Shown here one piece after another: positions 19,519-24,449 of a stretch of DNA of 24,449 nt (within the stretch, counting starts at the first letter, position 1; each line of letters begins with the position of its first letter). This DNA comes from a virus: positions 1 to 24,449 of the IMG/VR virus record IMGVR_UViG_3300020083_001927. One strand, given 5' to 3'. The notes beneath the pieces are model-generated. The model did not search any database. It was not told where the DNA came from and worked only from the letters and a program-made list of their open reading frames with translations. The translations under genes were made by a program, and so were the position numbers.

Positions 19519-22200
19519 GTGAGTTTACAATCTGTTACACTAAACAACAAAATACCGTTTACATTAGTCATTTCTAATGATTCGGAAAATATTTTGTATT
19601 GTACTAATATAAATGAACATCTTTTCAATGTTGCTATATTTGATACCAAACACAAACCGTTAATATTAGAATATAATGAAGAAAATAGCGAAAAATATGT
19701 CAATATTGATGTAAAAATTGGCAATAAACTCTATAAAAAGTCTATCTTTCGTGTTGTATTGACTGATAATTCTAAATTAGAATCAATCTTTAATCCCTCT
19801 TATGTAAAACCGGTAATTGTTAAGGAAAAACCAAAAATACAGATTGTAGAGGAAGTAGAAGAACCTATTAAAGAGGTAATTGTTCCTTCTACCCCAGTAA
19901 TTGAACAAGAACCAATGAAATTATATCAACCTTTACAGAAGGGTAGTATATATGAGGTTGCTGTCAATACGACAGTCCCGATGACCTTAATTGAAAGCGG
20001 GGAAGCTGAGAATATTTTCTTTTGTAGTTCGTTTACCGATCAACTGTTTAATATTGGCATATTTAAAACCCAGGATGCCGAACTTATTTGTGAATATTTT
20101 GAAAAAAATAGGGAAAAATTTGTATTTGTAGATCTTTTATTTGAAAATGGAGATTTATATACCAAGGTAAAATTTAAAATTATTGTAGTAGAAGATCAGG
20201 AGACTCCTATTTCCATGTTTAATTTAAAAACATTGGATCCAAATTCAAAATCGTACGTGGAATTTACAGGTCCCAAGGAAAGACCGCCCCAGCTGGTAGA
20301 AGATATTAAAGTACCTGAACTGGTTATTACCGAAGATAAAGAACTTGTACAACAAAAACAGGAGTATACCAAGGCTATTGAGAAGGCTCGTAATCTAGAA
20401 TTACAACTAGAAGAACAAAATAAGATATTACTGGAAAAACAAAAAGAAATTCAGAAAAAAGCAGTTGTTGTAGAGGCCGCAGATGAGGTAGAAAAATTAA
20501 TCTGGGAAAATATACAAACAAAACTTAATTCATTTAAGAAAGAGTTTGCTGATGAATTTAAAAAAGACTCCAGAAAAAATTTAGATGAGTATGTTATTGA
20601 AAAACTAAAGAAAGATCTGGAGACCACCCATGAAATAGATACCAAACTTAGAGAAATAGTGGAACAAAATGAAAGCACGGCAAAAGTTAAAGACGGTATT
20701 AAGAAATATGTAGACAGGGCAGTGGAAGCTGCATTAAGAGAGGCGAAAAAATATGCAGTTAACATGGGTGGGGGCGGTGGAGGCTCTGTAGCAGTACAAT
20801 ACGCCGAAGGCGGTGTAATGGATGGTCATCTCACAGTAAATGGGTTAACAGTAAAAGGCGAAGTAGAGTTTTGTGGGGATGTTTTACCGTGTGAAACTGA
20901 TGTTCATAGCTTAGGATCACCAACCAAGAGATGGAAAGACTTATATGTAAGCGATAGTTCAATCTATCTAGGCAGTGTCACACTTTCTGCAGTAGGAAAT
21001 ACATTTGTAGTACCAGAAAATACACTTATTATTGGAGATACTATAAATGATGGTGATTTAAATGTTTCCACTAGTATACTTTCAGCCGGGGTAGATCTTC
21101 TAGATATATTTGCACAGACTTCAGCAGGTGTTCAGTCATTAATTTGGGACCCAGTGCCCTACAATTTATCGATAACAAGTGGTAACACGGTATCGTTATT
21201 GTCCATTAAAAATGACATTCAACAATATACAGGGGATAATTTTCTTTCATTATCTGGTGGTAGTATTACTGGAAGTTTAAATATATTTCAAGATTTAACG
21301 GTAAATGGTAATTTAACCGCCCTGGGTAATTCTTATTTTGTAGATACTATTTTTACTACAACGAGTGCGTTGTCTGTTATTAATGTCGGTAAGGGTCCAG
21401 CCTTATATGTTTATCAGGCAAAGGGCCCTTATGATATTGCAAGCTTTTTTGACGGTGATGGTGTAGAAGTATTGCATGTTGGGAATGCAGAGCCTGATGG
21501 ACGCGGTAGTATTGGTATTAATACCAGTTACCCCACAGCCGAGCTTACTGTAAATGGTGCAATAAGTTCTAATCAACTTATTACCGCTCCCGGTGGTAAT
21601 AGTAATTTATGGAATAGTGTTTATAATTCAGTTACTCCAAACTCTGCGAATTGGGATTCAGTTTACTCCAGTGTTAATACAACAAGCGCAGAGTGGGATT
21701 CGGTTTATAATTCATGGAATACGTTAAGTGGGATTTATGTCACTACTCATTATCTTTCTACCAACAATGTATTGTTAAGCGCAGCTACAGTTATCGACGA
21801 TATTAATGTTGGAGGTACCGGTTACTTTAATCATGTGGCAGCTGCCTCCAAGTCATTCTATATTCCACATCCTTCCAAGCAAGGTTTACACTTACAATAT
21901 GGATCATTGGAGTCACCTTACCATGGGGTAAGATTAACCGGTAAAGCCACTATTAAAACACAATGTGCAATTAAATTACCGGATTATATCAAAGATTTAG
22001 TACATAAATCCGATACAAATGTACAGTTGACCAATATAAACCATACAAAACCTTTGTATGTGTCCGAAATTAATACAGAGGAAAACTACTTTATAGTGAA
22101 GAGAAACCATGGGTTATTCGATAAGAATAAAGAATTTAGCTTTTATTGGTCTTTTACCGCTATTAGAAAAGATATACCCGCTTTGCAAATAGAAATATAG
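19519..22200 (+). CDS. Long tail-fibre protein with duplicated N-terminal domain and coiled coil
   Basis: The 893-aa protein has two related N-terminal domains (about 1-95 and 140-240): both have a V-x-N-x-x-(I/V)-P-(F/M)-T-L-(V/I) strand followed by NI-(L/F)-(Y/F)-C. An acidic Pro linker joins them. Residues 270-415 are a long Lys/Glu-rich coiled coil ending in a Gly6 hinge. The rest is fibre shaft: GGVMDGHLTVNGLTVKG, then the LGSPTKRWKDLYVSDSSIYLG motif (465-485) typical of T4-like fibres. Three 14-residue Trp repeats (about 697-735) match the arrays of the next gene. The C-terminus (FYIPHPSKQGLHLQYGSLES) resembles conserved fibre tips. Start GTG has a class B element. It probably forms trimers in host recognition. 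Confidence 0.85.
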   Translation: MSLQSVTLNNKIPFTLVISNDSENILYCTNINEHLFNVAIFDTKHKPLILEYNEENSEKYVNIDVKIGNKLYKKSIFRVVLTDNSKLESIFNPSYVKPVIVKEKPKIQIVEEVEEPIKEVIVPSTPVIEQEPMKLYQPLQKGSIYEVAVNTTVPMTLIESGEAENIFFCSSFTDQLFNIGIFKTQDAELICEYFEKNREKFVFVDLLFENGDLYTKVKFKIIVVEDQETPISMFNLKTLDPNSKSYVEFTGPKERPPQLVEDIKVPELVITEDKELVQQKQEYTKAIEKARNLELQLEEQNKILLEKQKEIQKKAVVVEAADEVEKLIWENIQTKLNSFKKEFADEFKKDSRKNLDEYVIEKLKKDLETTHEIDTKLREIVEQNESTAKVKDGIKKYVDRAVEAALREAKKYAVNMGGGGGGSVAVQYAEGGVMDGHLTVNGLTVKGEVEFCGDVLPCETDVHSLGSPTKRWKDLYVSDSSIYLGSVTLSAVGNTFVVPENTLIIGDTINDGDLNVSTSILSAGVDLLDIFAQTSAGVQSLIWDPVPYNLSITSGNTVSLLSIKNDIQQYTGDNFLSLSGGSITGSLNIFQDLTVNGNLTALGNSYFVDTIFTTTSALSVINVGKGPALYVYQAKGPYDIASFFDGDGVEVLHVGNAEPDGRGSIGINTSYPTAELTVNGAISSNQLITAPGGNSNLWNSVYNSVTPNSANWDSVYSSVNTTSAEWDSVYNSWNTLSGIYVTTHYLSTNNVLLSAATVIDDINVGGTGYFNHVAAASKSFYIPHPSKQGLHLQYGSLESPYHGVRLTGKATIKTQCAIKLPDYIKDLVHKSDTNVQLTNINHTKPLYVSEINTEENYFIVKRNHGLFDKNKEFSFYWSFTAIRKDIPALQIEI

Positions 22201-22229
22201 AATAAATAGCATCAAATTGCCGTAAAAAT

Positions 22230-22237
22230 AATAAATA
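22230..22237 (+). promoter_or_regulatory. Late-type promoter element (class B), AATAAATA
   Basis: The TAAATA core (22232-22237), then TTAC, then the GTG at 22242: the same 4-nt spacing as at 2679, 11142, 19309 and 19519. It fixes the start of the open-ended fibre gene. Confidence 0.6.
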
Positions 22238-22241
22238 TTAC

Positions 22242-24449
22242 GTGGCTGACCGTAATGTATTAATATCTCCGGGTGAAGGTTATATATTTTTCGATAGGAG
22301 CAATACTGGCTCTTCGACAAAATATGCAGGGGTTTCTGCCGATCTTAGCGTACAAATCCAATATAATGATCTTGGTGGGTTAGAGTTTAGTACACCTGCT
22401 ACTAACAATTCAACAGTTTCTATAAGTGGTGGAAATATCGTAGCTAATAGAAATATTACCGGGTTTACCATTTTTGAGAATCACTTAAATACAAATAGTG
22501 ATGACTGGGCATCAGTTTATTCTTCAGTTCAAACAAATTCATCTGATTGGAATGGAGGCGGAAGCCTTTATACAGTAGTTACAGAAAATAGTGCAAACTG
22601 GAACAGCGTTTATACTTCTGTAAGTGAAACTAGTGCTGACTGGGATTCAACTTACACATCGGTCTCCGAAACATCGGCTGACTGGGATAGTACATATACA
22701 TCGGTTTCAGAGACAAGCGCTGATTGGGATTCAACGTATACATCGGTCTCCGAAACATCAGCTGACTGGGATAGTACATATACATCGGTATCTGAAACAT
22801 CGGCTGATTGGGATAGTACTTACACTTCAGTTTCAGAGACGAGTGCTGACTGGGATTCAACTTATACCTCCGTTAGTGAAACATCAGCTGACTGGGACAG
22901 TACATATACTTCTGTTTCAGAAACATCGGCTGACTGGGATTCAACTTATACCTCCGTTAGTGAAACCAGTGCTGATTGGGATATTACATATACTTCTGTA
23001 AGCGAAACATCAGCTGACTGGGATAGTACGTATACTTCTGTTTCAGAAACATCGGCTGACTGGGATAGTACGTATACTTCTGTTTCAGAAACATCTGCTG
23101 ATTGGGATAGTACCTATACATCGGTATCTGAAACATCAGCTGATTGGGATTCGACTTATACTTCCGTAAGCTTAAATAGCGCCGATTGGGATAGTACATA
23201 TACTTCTGTTTCAGAAACATCAGCTGATTGGGATTCGACTTATACTTCCGTAAGCTTAAATAGCGCCGATTGGGATAGTACATATACTTCTGTTTCAGAA
23301 ACATCTGCTGATTGGGATAGTACATATAGTTCAGTTAGCCTAGTAAGTGCCGATTGGGACAGTTCAATTTACGACATTTATGGTACAACACACCAAATAA
23401 CCGTTGTAACAGCAGGTACAAATAACAGAGATAATAGCGTTACTTTAAGTTTCCCGACAAGTGTATTTTTCCCAGGTAGTGTTAGTATAGCAGGTAACCT
23501 AACAATCTCTGGATCTGCCGCACAAATAGATGTAGATCACTTAGTAGTTAAAGATAATATAATTTATTTTGCAGAAGATAACCCAGCAAATGTTTTAGAT
23601 ATCGGATGGGTTGGCGCATTTACAGAAATTGGCGATGATGCTGGGTACCAACATACAGGTTTGATTAGAAGAGCAGGCCAAGGCCGCCCTGGTACATGGA
23701 CATTATTCTCTGGGCTTACAACAGAACCTGCATCTGCTGCAAATATTAATTGGGATGATTATTATTTTACAATAGACACTCTAAGAGCTAACCTATCTGG
23801 TACAGTGTTAGTACCTGGTGGCGGGTCTTCATTTGACTGGGATAGTGTATATGCTAATGTTCAAGCAAATTCAGCTGGTTGGAGCGGAGGAGGAAGCCTT
23901 TATACAGTAGTTACAGAAAATAGTGCAAACTGGAACAGCGTTTATACATCAGTAAGTGAGACTAGCGCTGACTGGGATTCAACTTACACATCGGTCTCCG
24001 AAACATCGGCTGACTGGGATAGTACCTATACATCGGTTTCACAAACATCTGCTGATTGGGATAGTACCTATACTTCTGTAAGTGAGACTTCAGCTGATTG
24101 GGATAGTACCTATACATCAGTAAGTGAAACATCAGCTGACTGGGATTCAACTTATACTTCCGTTAGCGAGACCAGCGCCGATTGGGATAGCACATACACA
24201 TCTGTAAGCGAAACATCGGCTGATTGGGATTCAACCTACACTTCTGTTAGTGAAACCAGTGCTGATTGGGATAGCACTTACACCTCAGTAAGTGAGACCA
24301 GTGCTGACTGGGATTCAACCTATACATCAGTAAGTGAGACCAGCGCCGATTGGGATTCGACTTATACTTCTGTAAGCTTAAATAGCGCCGATTGGGACAG
24401 TACATACACATCAGTAAGTGAGACCAGCGCCGATTGGGATTCGACTTAT
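22242..24449 (+). CDS. Trp-repeat tail-fibre protein (3' end outside window)
   Basis: A GTG at 22242 opens a frame running uninterrupted to the window edge (736 codons). The N-terminus (VLISPGEGYIFFDRSNTGSS) looks like a fibre domain. From about residue 88 a 14-residue repeat, consensus TSVSETSADWDSTY, begins. Trp codons fall exactly 42 bp apart from 22599 to 23355 (19 Trp) and from 23931 to 24435 (13 Trp). Each array is preceded by two looser repeats and a GGG-containing linker. Between the arrays lies a beta-rich domain (about 372-530) with GLIRRAGQGRPGTWTLFSG, typical of phage fibres. Fourteen residues equal two heptads, with Val and Trp seven apart, so a trimeric helical shaft is plausible. 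Downstream of the other fibre gene, it is likely a distal or parallel fibre subunit. Confidence 0.85.
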   Translation, partial: MADRNVLISPGEGYIFFDRSNTGSSTKYAGVSADLSVQIQYNDLGGLEFSTPATNNSTVSISGGNIVANRNITGFTIFENHLNTNSDDWASVYSSVQTNSSDWNGGGSLYTVVTENSANWNSVYTSVSETSADWDSTYTSVSETSADWDSTYTSVSETSADWDSTYTSVSETSADWDSTYTSVSETSADWDSTYTSVSETSADWDSTYTSVSETSADWDSTYTSVSETSADWDSTYTSVSETSADWDITYTSVSETSADWDSTYTSVSETSADWDSTYTSVSETSADWDSTYTSVSETSADWDSTYTSVSLNSADWDSTYTSVSETSADWDSTYTSVSLNSADWDSTYTSVSETSADWDSTYSSVSLVSADWDSSIYDIYGTTHQITVVTAGTNNRDNSVTLSFPTSVFFPGSVSIAGNLTISGSAAQIDVDHLVVKDNIIYFAEDNPANVLDIGWVGAFTEIGDDAGYQHTGLIRRAGQGRPGTWTLFSGLTTEPASAANINWDDYYFTIDTLRANLSGTVLVPGGGSSFDWDSVYANVQANSAGWSGGGSLYTVVTENSANWNSVYTSVSETSADWDSTYTSVSETSADWDSTYTSVSQTSADWDSTYTSVSETSADWDSTYTSVSETSADWDSTYTSVSETSADWDSTYTSVSETSADWDSTYTSVSETSADWDSTYTSVSETSADWDSTYTSVSETSADWDSTYTSVSLNSADWDSTYTSVSETSADWDSTY
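22597..23359 (+). repeat. Array 1 of 42-bp (14-aa) tandem repeats
   Basis: Eighteen consecutive 42-bp intervals separate 19 in-frame TGG codons, with no indel. Copies differ mostly at synonymous positions (TCA/AGT/AGC for Ser, GAC/GAT), while the peptide SVSETSADWDSTYT is almost constant; variants are SVSLNS and one WDITY. Codon divergence with a fixed peptide points to selection on the protein. Confidence 0.95.
23130..23305 (+). repeat. Near-perfect 84-bp tandem duplication inside array 1
   Basis: Bases 23141-23221 recur exactly at 23225-23305, including the variant SVSLNSADW unit, and the match extends about 11 bases upstream. This two-unit block must be a recent duplication, since other units differ by several synonymous changes. 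Confidence 0.9.
23929..24449 (+). repeat. Array 2 of 42-bp (14-aa) tandem repeats, cut by window end
   Basis: Twelve 42-bp intervals separate 13 in-frame TGG codons (23931-24435), and the array runs off the window. Its leader is a copy of that of array 1: 56 bp (22560-22615) are identical to 23892-23947, and the offset of 1332 bp holds for the flanking Trp codons too. Confidence 0.95.

Noticed and set aside
22609-23360. CRISPR array
   Set aside because: Units are contiguous 42-bp coding repeats with no spacers, in frame with a fibre protein.
22624-24150. Long open frames on both strands across the repeat arrays (Pro/Tyr/Met-rich peptides)
   Set aside because: A 42-bp repeat without stops in one frame keeps the other frames open by periodicity. 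They are shadows of the Trp-repeat fibre gene, which has a promoter, a start and a sensible product.

Overview
The window looks like part of the genome of a large, tailed, T4-like (myovirus-type) bacteriophage with an AT-rich genome. Direct support comes from a gp5-like baseplate hub/spike protein, a tail-collar fibre protein, two long tail-fibre proteins, a class Ia ribonucleotide reductase pair (nrdA-nrdB overlapping by ATGA), T4-type late promoter motifs (TAAATA core), very tight gene packing on both strands, and many small unknown genes. No tRNA, rRNA, IS or CRISPR was seen. The host cannot be named. Shine-Dalgarno sequences are almost absent in front of genes.

Layout. 1-2100: end of a short nucleotide-sugar dehydrogenase, a small membrane protein, two unknown small proteins and a Gpt-like guanine phosphoribosyltransferase. 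2100-4750: an exported 3D-domain protein and a SleB-like cell-wall hydrolase on +, facing a 74-aa protein and a collar-type fibre on -. 4800-6440: small unknown genes, including two paralogues and a single beta-propeller-blade-like protein. 6500-9820: nrdA and nrdB. 9840-11340: a coiled-coil membrane protein, a structured intergenic element and a 65-aa protein. 11320-14640 (-): a 3D-domain tail protein followed by the gp5-like hub. 14680-18910 (+): TGT/DpdA-like protein, formyltransferase, GMP reductase, DUF1599-like protein, P-loop kinase and QueF. 18910-19440: ferritin/Dps-like protein (-) and a 43-aa late gene (+). 19519-end: two tail-fibre genes, the second an open-ended Trp-repeat fibre.

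How the genes fit together. The 14.7-18.9 kb block reads as a 7-deazaguanine DNA-modification module. QueF makes preQ1, the TGT/DpdA-like enzyme would exchange it for guanine in DNA, and the formyltransferase is a candidate to formylate the preQ1 amine. Guanine released by the exchange could be salvaged by the Gpt-like enzyme and GMP reductase, also in the window. This pathway is inference resting on well-recognised families.

Regulation. Two promoter classes stand out, both placing the start codon at or next to the predicted transcription start. Class A (TTGATT-N15/16-TATAAT-like-N5/7-start) precedes metabolic and unknown genes. Class B (TAAATA-N4/5-GTG or ATG, resembling the T4 late promoter) precedes structural and lysis-type genes. 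The window therefore suggests widespread leaderless phage mRNAs.
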